From positions 5,766,001 to 5,830,000 of the forward strand of contig NZ_AP021875.1 in NCBI RefSeq assembly GCF_009688965.1: a DNA stretch of 64,000 nt, given 5' to 3'. A model generated the notes under the pieces. It did not search any database. It saw only the letters and a list, made by a program, of their open reading frames with translations, and was not told the DNA's origin. Shown piece by piece: positions 56,833 through 64,000 of this stretch; the first letter of the stretch is position 1, and every line of letters starts with the position of its first letter. This DNA is from Desulfosarcina widdelii. GTDB lineage: Bacteria; Desulfobacterota; Desulfobacteria; Desulfobacterales; Desulfosarcinaceae. Both the position numbers and the translations under genes were made by a program.

Positions 56833-57189
56833 CGTCCTGCCTGAAAAATTAGCCTCTTGTCGATGCATCTTCGACACAAGCATCCACCCCATTCACCGGA
56901 ACATAAAGAAAAATGAAATGCCGACCGTTTCGGACAGGCCGGCGGCAATTATTACTGCATACTGTCTGACAACGGGGCAATATTTTCCAGCAAAATTGAA
57001 CCCAAGCGTTAAAATAAAAGGGAAATCTTCTATCCGGTGAAGCATGCTACTTAAGTTGGCACCACATATTGTGGCATAGTTGATTTGTCGCCACAACTGG
57101 TGTATAAGTCGATAAATGAGTTGGCCATCGTGTACGGTTATTGCATAACCTCTTGCGACATCTGATTCCAATGCGCTGAAAGCACGAAT
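56833..57189. other. Gene-free region
   Basis: Nothing clear. A short CCACA-TAT-TGTGG palindrome lies near 57063-57075. A leftward frame covering 56893-57453 lacks a ribosome site and typical composition, so it was not called. Confidence 0.4.
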
Positions 57190-57417
57190 ATGGCTGAATC
57201 CGCTGCGTTGGTACCGGTACCTTTTTTCCCACCGGTTCGAACCGATACCGGCGCTTTTTACAAATACGAAGACGCATCCACCCCCCCATGGCCAATGCAA
57301 GGCGGGGTGAAACTGGATGCCGCTGCGCCATCCCGGGCAACCGGTACAGCTTACGCCCGTGATGGTTCCCTTGTCTTTGACGGACCGGTTGGCACGCGCG
57401 TGAACATTTACGTTTGA
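57190..57417 (+). CDS. Possible small proline-rich protein (75 aa)
   Basis: MAESAALVPVPFFPPVRTDT starts the product, followed by GAFYKYEDASTPPWPMQGG and a basic end GPVGTRVNIYV. Codon use has high third-position G/C like real genes here, but the ribosome site is weak. It overlaps a leftward frame that looks worse. No family is known to me. Treat it as tentative. Confidence 0.4.
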   Translation: MAESAALVPVPFFPPVRTDTGAFYKYEDASTPPWPMQGGVKLDAAAPSRATGTAYARDGSLVFDGPVGTRVNIYV

Positions 57418-57541
57418 AAGCAAGATCCTGCCTTTATTGCATTGACCCTGCATTCGTTTTTCGGATATGTAGCCCCCTTTTAAATGTCACCGTAATTTTC
57501 GGTGGCTTGAACTGATTATACAGTTTTCCGGGACATCGACA

Positions 57542-58303
57542 ATGGACGTTTTATCGATTTCTGCCTTTTTATGGCTCTGGCTGGCCGGGTTGTTGGCCGG
57601 ATTCGTGGATGCCATTGCCGGCGGAGGCGGAATCATTTCCCTGCCGGCGCTGCTGGCGACCGGCATGCCGCCCCACCTGGCCCTGGGGACCAACAAGCTC
57701 CAGGGTACCTGCGGAAGCCTGACCGCCGCGTTGAATTACAGCCGGAAAGGCCTTGTCAATCTCCGCGAGATTCCCATGGGCGTTTTTTTCACGGCCCTGG
57801 GCGCCCTGACCGGCACCGTGACCGTGCAGGTGCTTTCCCCGGACTTTCTTCGAAATATTATCCTCTTTTTGCTGGTGGGCGTATTTTTGTACACGCTGTT
57901 CTCCCCGGAATTGGGGAAACTGGATCGACGCCCCATCCTGGCCGCGCCCTTTTTCTTCGGCTGTACCGGTATGACTCTGGGGTTTTACGATGGTTTTTTC
58001 GGCCCGGGAACCGGCTCTTTCTGGACCATTGCTCTGGTCGTGCTGCTGGGTTTGAATCTGAAAAAAGCCACCGCCCACACAAAAGTGTTCAATTTTACCA
58101 GCAACGTCGTGGCCCTGGCGGCTTTTTTCGCCGGCGGGAATGTCCTCGTTTCTGCAGGGCTGCTGATGGGGGCCGGTCAGATGCTGGGGGCTTTTGTGGG
58201 TTCGCGCCTGGTGATCCAGAAAGGAACCGGCTTCGTGCGGGTCTTTTTTCTGGTGGTGGTGGCCGCAACCGTTACAAAATTGGTCTATTCAACTTATTAC
58301 TGA
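57542..58303 (+). CDS. TSUP family transporter (sulfite exporter TauE/SafE, YfcA-like)
   Basis: 253 residues, about eight TM helices. Repeat one: FLWLWLAGLLAGFVDAIAGGGGIISLPALLATGMPPHLALGTNKLQGTCGSL, seen in parts as AGLLAGFVDAIAGGGG and PHLALGTNKLQG; repeat two: GFYDGFFGPGTGSFWTIALVVLLG and ATAHTKVFNFTSNVVALAAF. Both halves have the GGGG/GPGTG signature of the family, which exports sulfite, sulfoacetate or other sulfur anions and C2 acids. The substrate is unknown. The stop codon overlaps the 3' end of the dihydrouridine synthase gene by seven bases. Confidence 0.9.
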   Translation: MDVLSISAFLWLWLAGLLAGFVDAIAGGGGIISLPALLATGMPPHLALGTNKLQGTCGSLTAALNYSRKGLVNLREIPMGVFFTALGALTGTVTVQVLSPDFLRNIILFLLVGVFLYTLFSPELGKLDRRPILAAPFFFGCTGMTLGFYDGFFGPGTGSFWTIALVVLLGLNLKKATAHTKVFNFTSNVVALAAFFAGGNVLVSAGLLMGAGQMLGAFVGSRLVIQKGTGFVRVFFLVVVAATVTKLVYSTYY

Positions 58304-59325
58304 AAAAAATTCATGTTGGGCCGGGAAACGGTTTCCGGTTCTTGATCGAAAAAGTTTTCCAATTGTGCCCGCATGGATTCCAGATCCGATGCATTGCCCA
58401 CACGTTTGAAAAAGCTGTGGCCGAATTTGAAGTTGGCACTGAAATACTGGGCAAATTTTTTGTAGCGCCGCAGCGCCCGGTTGGCGTCAAAATGGCGTTC
58501 CATCAGGTTCAACAGCCGCAGGGCCGCCTGCCTGAAAACATCCGAGTCCGGCGAATATCGTCCGCTCATCTGGGCCATTAGCCAAGGACGTGCAACGACC
58601 ATTCTGCCGATGGCCACGCCGTCGCAGCCGGTGGTTTCGAGCATGCGCAGGCAGTCTGCCCCGTCGAACACGTCGCCGTTGCCGAACACCGGGATGGCGA
58701 CCGCTTCCTTGACCTGCCGGATATAGTCCCAACGGGGCGGGCGGGAGCGACGATCCGGCGCTACCCGGGGGTGGAAGGTGAGGGCATCGGCACCGGCGGA
58801 GGCAAAGCGCCGGGCCAGTTCCACGGGAATGGCGGCATCGTCCGTCCAGCCCGTGCGGAATTTGACGAACAGGGGCAGGCTCACGGCCTTGCGAACCGCC
58901 TCCACGATGCGCGCCGCCCGGTCCGGGGTTTTCAGAAGGGCCGCGCCGCACTGCTGCTTGCAGATGGCGGCCACCGAACATCCGAAATTCAGATCGACGC
59001 CCAACAGCCCGCAATCCTCGATAATCCGAGCCGCTCTTGCCATGGTGGCCGGATCGTCTCCGAAGATCTGCATCACCAGATGATCCCGCTCCTCCTCGCG
59101 CCAACAGAAATAGGCCGAACGCCCGCCGACCTCCTGGGGAATGCGCCGGGCGCTGCACATTTCGGAAAAGAGCAGGCCGTAGCCACCGAAACCGGCCAAT
59201 AGCTCCCGAAACGCGATATGACCCAGAAAGGTCATGGGCGCCAGGGCCAGCCGGTTGCCGATGATGGCTCGACCGATGGTCAAGGGGCGGTTGAGTCGTG
59301 AGGCAAGCTCAGTGTTCATTGGCAT
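58297..59325 (-). CDS. tRNA-dihydrouridine synthase family protein
   Basis: 342 residues, FMN-dependent. Reduces uridine in the D-loop of tRNA using NADPH. Barrel starts RLALAPMTFLGHIAFRELL; the catalytic Cys region is VDLNFGCSVAAICKQQCGAALLK at about 105-130 (the usual form is NxGCP; Pro is replaced by Ser here), LPLFVKFRTGWTDD follows, and FMN phosphate loops include VFGNGDVFDG. The C-terminal helical tRNA-binding part ends at LENFFDQEP. Subclass resembles DusC/DusA-like but cannot be fixed. The NFGCS change at the proline is unusual for the family. Start ATG at 59325 or 59319. Confidence 0.85.
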   Translation of the reverse strand: MPMNTELASRLNRPLTIGRAIIGNRLALAPMTFLGHIAFRELLAGFGGYGLLFSEMCSARRIPQEVGGRSAYFCWREEERDHLVMQIFGDDPATMARAARIIEDCGLLGVDLNFGCSVAAICKQQCGAALLKTPDRAARIVEAVRKAVSLPLFVKFRTGWTDDAAIPVELARRFASAGADALTFHPRVAPDRRSRPPRWDYIRQVKEAVAIPVFGNGDVFDGADCLRMLETTGCDGVAIGRMVVARPWLMAQMSGRYSPDSDVFRQAALRLLNLMERHFDANRALRRYKKFAQYFSANFKFGHSFFKRVGNASDLESMRAQLENFFDQEPETVSRPNMNFFQ

Positions 59326-59341
59326 ATCGATATTAATGGAT

Positions 59342-60145
59342 TCAATTTGGCCAGATCAGCCGTTGGGGGGTGCAGTAGATCATGAGGCTGTCGTCCTTTC
59401 CCAGCGACGCCAGGGTCATGTTCAGGGCCTCGGCCAGTTGGACGGCCAGTGCCGTGGGGCGGGAAATGGCCAGGACAACGGGAATCCTGGCCCGGGCGGC
59501 CTTCTGGACCAGCTCGTAGCTGATGCGTGAAGAGAGGGTCAGCAGTTTGGCCCGGTTCAGTCGATCATCCAGAAAAAGGCGGCCGATGGCCTTGTCCAGG
59601 GCGTTGTGCCGGCCCACGTCTTCGGCGGCGGATAGCATTGCGAAATTCCGGTCATAGATGGCGGCGCCATGGGCAGCGCGGGTTTTTACCCGTAGGGGCT
59701 GATAGTCGCTCAGCCGCAGCAGGCATTCCAGCGCACGTTTTCCGTCCATGGGCGGTTCGTCGTCAACAGGGGAAAGGGACTGGACCAGATCTTCGACAAT
59801 GGTTTTACCGCAGATGCCGCAGGAGGTTTGGCTGATGTAGGTTCGCCGGTCGAGATGATCGGCGACATTCAACCGCCGGGTGGCCGTCAGGGTAACGGTA
59901 ACCACATTGGTGTCCTCCCCGTCGCAAAACGCCAGGCCGGTGATGTCGTCCGGTGTGTCCACGATGCCCTCTGCCAGGCAAAAGCCGGCTACGTGGGCCT
60001 TTTCGTCGCCGGGGGTGCGCATCGTTACGGCATAGGGGGCACCTTGAACCCTGATGGAAAGCGGTTCTTCCGCGATCAAATCCATGGTCGCGGCATTTGC
60101 GCTTCCGTTGCTGATGACGGCGATGTCTCGTTGTCGGCTGTCCAC
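59342..60145 (-). CDS. fdhD: Formate dehydrogenase accessory sulfurtransferase FdhD
   Basis: 267 residues. Passes sulfur from IscS to the molybdenum cofactor of formate dehydrogenase. The CxxC catalytic pair appears as SCGICGKTIVEDL at about 116-128. Other marks: PYAVTMRTPGDEKAHVAGFCLAEGIVDT near the start, AEDVGRHNALDKAIG (about 195-209) and SSRISYELVQKAARARIPVVLAIS. No formate dehydrogenase gene is in the window. It is separated from the Dus gene by 16 bp on the same strand, so they may be one transcript. Confidence 0.95.
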   Translation of the reverse strand: MDSRQRDIAVISNGSANAATMDLIAEEPLSIRVQGAPYAVTMRTPGDEKAHVAGFCLAEGIVDTPDDITGLAFCDGEDTNVVTVTLTATRRLNVADHLDRRTYISQTSCGICGKTIVEDLVQSLSPVDDEPPMDGKRALECLLRLSDYQPLRVKTRAAHGAAIYDRNFAMLSAAEDVGRHNALDKAIGRLFLDDRLNRAKLLTLSSRISYELVQKAARARIPVVLAISRPTALAVQLAEALNMTLASLGKDDSLMIYCTPQRLIWPN

Positions 60146-60258
60146 GGCTTTCCCCTTCCAAAGTTACCTGAAACGCTGTTTTTCTGTGCAGTTACTATAA
60201 GGATTGGGGACCGCTTGTCCATCGCTTTTCAACGCCCTGCCGGCAGGGCAGTTTTTGC

Positions 60259-60286
60259 TTGACAATGCCGCGGGAAAGTTTAATAT
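60259..60286 (+). promoter_or_regulatory. Promoter of the rplU-rpmA-obg-proBA operon
   Basis: TTGACA (60259-60264), a 16-base spacer, TAATAT (60281-60286). The transcript would start about 50 bases before the rplU ATG at 60342, divergent from fdhD. Confidence 0.7.
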
Positions 60287-60341
60287 TTCTTATTTTTTGA
60301 AATCAGAGGGAAATATTCGGTTTTCACAGGAGGGCAGAAAC

Positions 60342-60653
60342 ATGTACGCAGTGGTTGCCACAGGCGGTAAACAATATAAGGTTGCGGAAGGCGACATCCT
60401 CAGGGTGGAAAAGCTTGCCGGTGACATCGGTTCCGAGATCGCTTTCGACAATGTCCTTGTATTTTCCGACGGCGAGAATGTCAAGATCGGTCAGCCCGCC
60501 TTAGACGGCGTAACGGTCCACGGCCAGATCGTGGCCCAGGGCAAAAGCAAGAAGATCATTGTTTTCAAATACAAACGCAGAAAACGGTATCGCCGCAAAC
60601 AGGGTCATCGTCAACCTTTTACGGCGGTCCGCATCGATCGTATCGAAGCCTGA
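60342..60653 (+). CDS. rplU: 50S ribosomal protein L21
   Basis: 103 residues from the ATG at 60342, preceded by CAGGAGG; the frame further upstream was rejected. Starts MYAVVATGGKQYKVAEGDILRVEKL and ends with the basic SKKIIVFKYKRRKRYRRKQGHRQPFT, which binds 23S rRNA. Full length. First gene of the rplU-rpmA-obg-proB-proA run, whose order is common in bacteria. Confidence 0.98.
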   Translation: MYAVVATGGKQYKVAEGDILRVEKLAGDIGSEIAFDNVLVFSDGENVKIGQPALDGVTVHGQIVAQGKSKKIIVFKYKRRKRYRRKQGHRQPFTAVRIDRIEA

Positions 60654-60671
60654 TTTTTAGCCAAACCATTT

Positions 60672-60690
60672 AAAGGGTGCCGCACCCTTT
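60672..60690 (+). promoter_or_regulatory. Hairpin between rplU and rpmA
   Basis: AAAGGGTG (60672-60679) and CACCCTTT (60683-60690) form an 8-bp stem with loop CCG, followed by TTGTTAATG. It ends 10 bp before the ribosome site GAGGAG of rpmA. It may be a weak terminator or an RNase processing site that sets the L21 to L27 ratio. Confidence 0.5.
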
Positions 60691-60709
60691 TGTTAATGAG
60701 GAGAATAGC

Positions 60710-60964
60710 ATGGCACATAAAAAAGCAGCCGGAAGTTCCAAAAACGGTCGCGACAGCAACGCCCAGCGCCGGGGAATCAAACGCTACGGCGGTCAAGAGG
60801 TTCTGGCCGGCAATATTCTGGTCCGCCAGGTGGGAACCAGAATCCATCCGGGCGTCAATGTGGGGATGGGAAAAGATTACACCCTGTTTGCCCTGATCGA
60901 CGGCGTCGTCACCTATGAACGCAAAGGCCGGGATCGGAAACAGGTCAGCGTTTATGCCGCGTGA
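60710..60964 (+). CDS. rpmA: 50S ribosomal protein L27
   Basis: 84 residues from the ATG at 60710 with GAGGAG upstream. MAHKKAAGSSKNGRDSNAQRRGIKRYGGQ is the classical N-terminus reaching toward the peptidyl transferase centre; there is no cleavable N-terminal extension as in Firmicutes. Ends KGRDRKQVSVYAA. Its stop codon overlaps the Obg start (GTGA). Confidence 0.98.
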   Translation: MAHKKAAGSSKNGRDSNAQRRGIKRYGGQEVLAGNILVRQVGTRIHPGVNVGMGKDYTLFALIDGVVTYERKGRDRKQVSVYAA

Positions 60965-61983
60965 AGTTCATCGATGACGTACGCATCACCGTCCAGTCGG
61001 GCCACGGTGGTGCCGGATGCGTAAGCCTCCGGCGCGAAAAATACATCCCCAAGGGAGGTCCGGACGGCGGTGACGGGGGACGCGGCGGTGACGTCGTTTT
61101 CAAAGCGACCACCAAAAAGCGCACCCTGTACCATCTCCAGTTCAACCGACTGTACAAGGCCAAAAACGGTGCCGGCGGTGAGGGAAACAATCGGGCCGGC
61201 AGAAGCGGCGACGATCTGATCATCGAACTGCCCACCGGTACCCTGGTGATCGATGCCGACACCGGAGAGACTTTAAAAGACCTCGTCGAACCCGACGAGG
61301 TCTTTGTCGTTGCAAAAGGCGGCCGCGGCGGTTTGGGAAACGCCCGGTTCAAATCCGCCACCAACCGGACCCCCCGTTTTGCCCAGCCGGGAGAACCGGG
61401 TCAGACCCTGGACCTGCGCCTGGAATTGAAACTGCTGGCCGAAGTGGGGATCGTCGGATTGCCCAACGCCGGCAAATCGACCCTGGTGGCCAGCATCTCT
61501 TCGGCCCGGCCCAAGGTCGCGGACTACCCGTTTACCACCCTGACGCCGAACCTGGGTGTGGTCAAGACCAACCGGCGGGAGCCGTTTATCGTGGCCGACA
61601 TCCCCGGGTTGATCGAGGGCGCCCATACCGGCACGGGCCTGGGGATCCGTTTTCTGCGCCACGTGGAGCGCACCCGCATCCTGCTGCACCTGGTGGACGT
61701 AGCCGCCATGGATCCGGACGACCCGCTCCGGGATTTTACCACCGTCAACCGGGAACTGGATCAGTACAGCCAGGCCCTTGCGCAAAAGCCCCAGATCGTG
61801 GTGCTCAACAAAATGGATGTGACCTGGGCCGAGGATGCCGCCGCACTTTTCAAAGAGGCTTACGGCAAGAGAGAACTGCTTGAGATCTCCGCCGCTACCG
61901 GTCAAGGCCTCGAACGCCTGATTGCCGTGTTGTGCAACCATTTGGACGAACTCGATGAAAGCGAATCCGAAACCCAAGGCTGA
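60961..61983 (+). CDS. obg: GTPase Obg (CgtA)
   Basis: 340 residues from a GTG at 60961 overlapping the rpmA stop. Ribosome assembly and stress GTPase. Obg domain 1-158 with glycine-rich turns (SGHGGAGCVSLRREKYIPKGGPDGGDGG is seen in segments SGHGGAGCVS and GGPDGGDGGRGGDVV). G domain: G1 GLPNAGKST at about 166-174, G2 FTTLTPNLG, G3 DIPGLIEGA, G4 NKMD, G5 SAATGQG. The extra C-terminal OCT domain of some Obg proteins is absent. Length is normal for the short form. Confidence 0.98.
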   Translation: MKFIDDVRITVQSGHGGAGCVSLRREKYIPKGGPDGGDGGRGGDVVFKATTKKRTLYHLQFNRLYKAKNGAGGEGNNRAGRSGDDLIIELPTGTLVIDADTGETLKDLVEPDEVFVVAKGGRGGLGNARFKSATNRTPRFAQPGEPGQTLDLRLELKLLAEVGIVGLPNAGKSTLVASISSARPKVADYPFTTLTPNLGVVKTNRREPFIVADIPGLIEGAHTGTGLGIRFLRHVERTRILLHLVDVAAMDPDDPLRDFTTVNRELDQYSQALAQKPQIVVLNKMDVTWAEDAAALFKEAYGKRELLEISAATGQGLERLIAVLCNHLDELDESESETQG

Positions 61984-63100
61984 CGCCATTCGACGGGCGG
62001 TGGTAAAGGTCGGCAGCAATGTGCTGACTGCCGAGGCCGGCCTGAACATCAATGCCATCCAATCCATCAGCAGTCAGATCTGCCGTCTGCTGGATCAGGG
62101 AATCCAGATTATCCTGGTTTCTTCCGGGGCCATGGCCTCGGGTATGAAGAAAATGGCCTTTTCCCGGCGGCCCGAGGCCATCCCCAAACGCCAGGCCATT
62201 TCCGCCATCGGGCAGGCCGATCTCATCCGGGAGTGGGAAAAGGCCTTTGAGCGTTTCGGGTACAAGGTCGCCCAGATTCTGCTCACCAGCGAGGATCTGG
62301 CCAGCCGCAAACGCTACCTCAATGCCCGCAATACCATGAACACCCTGCTTGAATGGCAGGTGGTGCCCATTATCAACGAAAACGACACCGTCATGGTCGA
62401 GGAGATCAAGCTGGGCGACAACGACAACCTGGCTGCCATGATTGCACTGTTGCTGGATGCGGATATTTTTTTCAACCTGACCGACATCGACGGCCTGTAC
62501 GACAAGGACCCCCGGGTTCATGGCGACGCCCGCCTGATTCCACGGGTGGCCACCTACAGCCGGGACATCGAGAAGTTTGCCGGCGACATCCCCGGTGCCC
62601 TGGGAACCGGAGGCATGCTCAGCAAGCTCAAGGCAGCCCGCAAAGTCACGTCCTCGGGGATTCCCATGGTGATTGCCCAGGGTTACCGGTCGGACATCCT
62701 TATCCGCCTGGCCGCCGGCGAGCCTCAAGGCACCTTTTTTGTACCCCGGGAACGCAAACTCAACCGCAAGAAATGCTGGATCGGATACACGGTGAATCCC
62801 CAGGGGTGTTTGCGGGTGGACGCCGGGGCCGCCAGGGCGCTGCTTCGCAACGGCAAAAGCCTGCTGCCCAGCGGCATTGTCGACGTTCAGGGGCAGTTTT
62901 CGGTCGGCGCTGCCGTGAGTGTGGTGGATGACCAGGGGCAGATGATCGGCAACGGGCTGGTGAATTACAACGCCAGGGATATCCGCGCCATCATGGGAAT
63001 CAAGAGCAGTCAGATCAAGGATCGACTGGGGCAGAAAACTTACGACGAGGTGATTCATAGGGACAACCTGGTGATCACCGGTGAAAAAGAGCAGCGCTGA
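61955..63100 (+). CDS. proB: Glutamate 5-kinase
   Basis: 381 residues from the ATG at 61955, which lies inside the last 29 bases of obg; the frame to 61922 is not needed. Phosphorylates glutamate for proline synthesis. AAK kinase domain at 1-265 (VVKVGSNVLTAEAGLNI, ILVSSGAMASGM, INENDTVMVEEIKLGDNDNLAAMIA, LTDIDGLYDKDPR, GTGGMLSKLKAARK) and a C-terminal PUA domain (RVDAGAARALLRNGKSLLPSGIVDVQG), as in the long bacterial enzymes. Followed by proA after 10 bp. Confidence 0.97.
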   Translation: MKANPKPKADAIRRAVVKVGSNVLTAEAGLNINAIQSISSQICRLLDQGIQIILVSSGAMASGMKKMAFSRRPEAIPKRQAISAIGQADLIREWEKAFERFGYKVAQILLTSEDLASRKRYLNARNTMNTLLEWQVVPIINENDTVMVEEIKLGDNDNLAAMIALLLDADIFFNLTDIDGLYDKDPRVHGDARLIPRVATYSRDIEKFAGDIPGALGTGGMLSKLKAARKVTSSGIPMVIAQGYRSDILIRLAAGEPQGTFFVPRERKLNRKKCWIGYTVNPQGCLRVDAGAARALLRNGKSLLPSGIVDVQGQFSVGAAVSVVDDQGQMIGNGLVNYNARDIRAIMGIKSSQIKDRLGQKTYDEVIHRDNLVITGEKEQR

Positions 63101-63110
63101 GGAGGGAATC

Positions 63111-64000
63111 ATGACCATCGAGCAGACCATCTTGCAAATGGCCCGGGACGCCAAAAAAGCCGCTTCCGTTCTGGGGCGGTGCGACACGACGCGCAAGAAC
63201 CGGACCCTCCTGACAATGGCCGACCTGCTGGAACAGCAGGCGGATGTCGTTTTTCGCGAGAACCGCAAAGACCTGGAACGGGCCGAGGCGGCGGGACTTT
63301 CCGCGGCCATGGTGGATCGGCTCAGGGTGGATGATAAAACCATTGCCTCCATGGCCGGTGGGCTTCGCGAAGTGGCGGGTTATGATGATCCGGTGGGTAC
63401 CATGGGGCCGACGCGGATGCGTCCAAACGGGCTGCGCGTGGCCCGTATGCGGATTCCGCTGGGCGTCATCGGTATTATTTACGAATCGCGGCCCAATGTC
63501 ACCATCGACGCGGCGGGTCTCTGCCTGAAGTCCGGCAATGCCGTGATCCTGCGGGGCGGTTCTGAAGCCATCGCCTCCAACCAGGCCCTTGCCCGAATCA
63601 TCGCCCAGGCCCTGGAGTCGACCGGCCTGCCGCCCCAGGCGGCCCAGGTGGTGCCCACCGAGGACCGTGCGGCCGTAAATGCCCTGTTGGCCCAGGAGGA
63701 ATTCGTCGATCTGATCATCCCGCGGGGCGGGGAGGGATTGATCCGGTTTGTGGTGGAGCATTCCAAAATTCCTGTGCTCAAGCACTACAAAGGGGTTTGC
63801 CACGTGTTTGTGGACGAATCGGCCGATCTGGAGATGGCCATGGATATTGCTTTTAATGCCAAGGTCCAACGTCCGGGGGTGTGCAATGCCATGGAGACCC
63901 TGCTGATTCATCGTCAGGTGGCGGGGGATTTTTTGCCCGCCATGGCCCGGCGATTCGCAGAGGCCGGTGTCGAACTGCGCGGCTGTCCCGACACCTGTGC
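63111..64000 (+). CDS. proA: Glutamate-5-semialdehyde dehydrogenase (gamma-glutamyl phosphate reductase), partial
   Basis: Begins at the ATG at 63111 after GGAGGG and runs off the window after about 296 codons of the usual 415-420. NADPH-dependent reduction of gamma-glutamyl phosphate, the second step of proline synthesis. Visible marks: MTIEQTILQMARDAKKAA, RIPLGVIGIIYESRPNVT, GNAVILRGGSEAIASNQAL and PRGGEGLIRFV; the catalytic Cys lies in KVQRPGVCNAMETLLIHR near residue 263. Directly behind proB. Confidence 0.97.
   Translation, partial: MTIEQTILQMARDAKKAASVLGRCDTTRKNRTLLTMADLLEQQADVVFRENRKDLERAEAAGLSAAMVDRLRVDDKTIASMAGGLREVAGYDDPVGTMGPTRMRPNGLRVARMRIPLGVIGIIYESRPNVTIDAAGLCLKSGNAVILRGGSEAIASNQALARIIAQALESTGLPPQAAQVVPTEDRAAVNALLAQEEFVDLIIPRGGEGLIRFVVEHSKIPVLKHYKGVCHVFVDESADLEMAMDIAFNAKVQRPGVCNAMETLLIHRQVAGDFLPAMARRFAEAGVELRGCPDTC

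Noticed and set aside
56893..57453. Leftward 186-codon frame
   Set aside because: Mixed composition (Trp/Cys/His-rich), no ribosome site, and it covers the tentative 75-residue gene on the other strand; neither is certain, but this one is the weaker.

Overview
The window looks like chromosomal DNA of a free-living, metabolically versatile Gram-negative bacterium. The best guess is Desulfobacterota (the former Deltaproteobacteria, sulfate-reducer-like lineages). That assignment is inference: it rests on gene content (ETF:quinone oxidoreductase, paired DUF2148-type Fe-S proteins, a DUF6178-like protein, PPDK plus PEP carboxykinase, many B12/radical SAM and histidine kinase genes) and on the abundant short palindromic repeats. 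No rRNA, tRNA, CRISPR array, transposase or phage gene was seen, and no sulfate-reduction gene lies in the window.

Layout. 1-2.7 kb: the end of a branched-chain amino acid type ABC transporter operon (LivK-like, LivG-like) under a FadR/GntR regulator. 3.4-4.5 kb: alanine dehydrogenase. 4.9-13.5 kb: a long leftward operon for activation and oxidation of an unknown carboxylic acid as CoA thioester (TetR, SCP2, two DUF2148 Fe-S proteins, AMP-forming CoA ligase, acyl-CoA dehydrogenase, thiolase, SDR, epimerase). 13.9-22.2 kb: a lipoprotein, a PstS-like binding protein and a 1360-residue membrane protein directly behind PPDK. 22.2-25.6 kb: a repeat-rich gap with a tiny basic ORF, then htpG with a sigma32-type promoter, and dodecin. 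25.9-29.6 kb: a two-component pair, two related small exported repeat proteins and a TetR regulator. 29.7-37.6 kb: DMT permease, DUF6178-like protein, AmpG-like permease, PEP carboxykinase, RdgB, quinone oxidoreductase. 37.9-42.8 kb: PAS histidine kinase, radical SAM/B12 protein, HD phosphohydrolase, membrane-anchored hypothetical. 43.0-47.8 kb: ETF:quinone oxidoreductase, FOXRED1-like oxidase and aminotransferase behind a strong promoter with a structured leader. 47.8-54.7 kb: diguanylate cyclase and a complete dipeptide/oligopeptide ABC transporter. 55.0-60.1 kb: HDOD protein, small unknowns, TSUP permease, Dus, FdhD. 60.3-64 kb: rplU-rpmA-obg-proB-proA.

How it fits together: the window is dominated by amino acid, peptide and fatty/organic acid use. 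Acyl-CoA dehydrogenase electrons would go through ETF to the ETF:quinone oxidoreductase. PPDK and PEP carboxykinase link pyruvate and oxaloacetate to gluconeogenesis. The least explained parts are the 1360-residue membrane protein cluster, the paired exported repeat proteins at 27.7-28.9 kb, the DUF2148 pair inside an acyl-CoA operon, a possible small RNA or attenuator before the ETF:QO gene, and at least four families of interspersed palindromic repeats.
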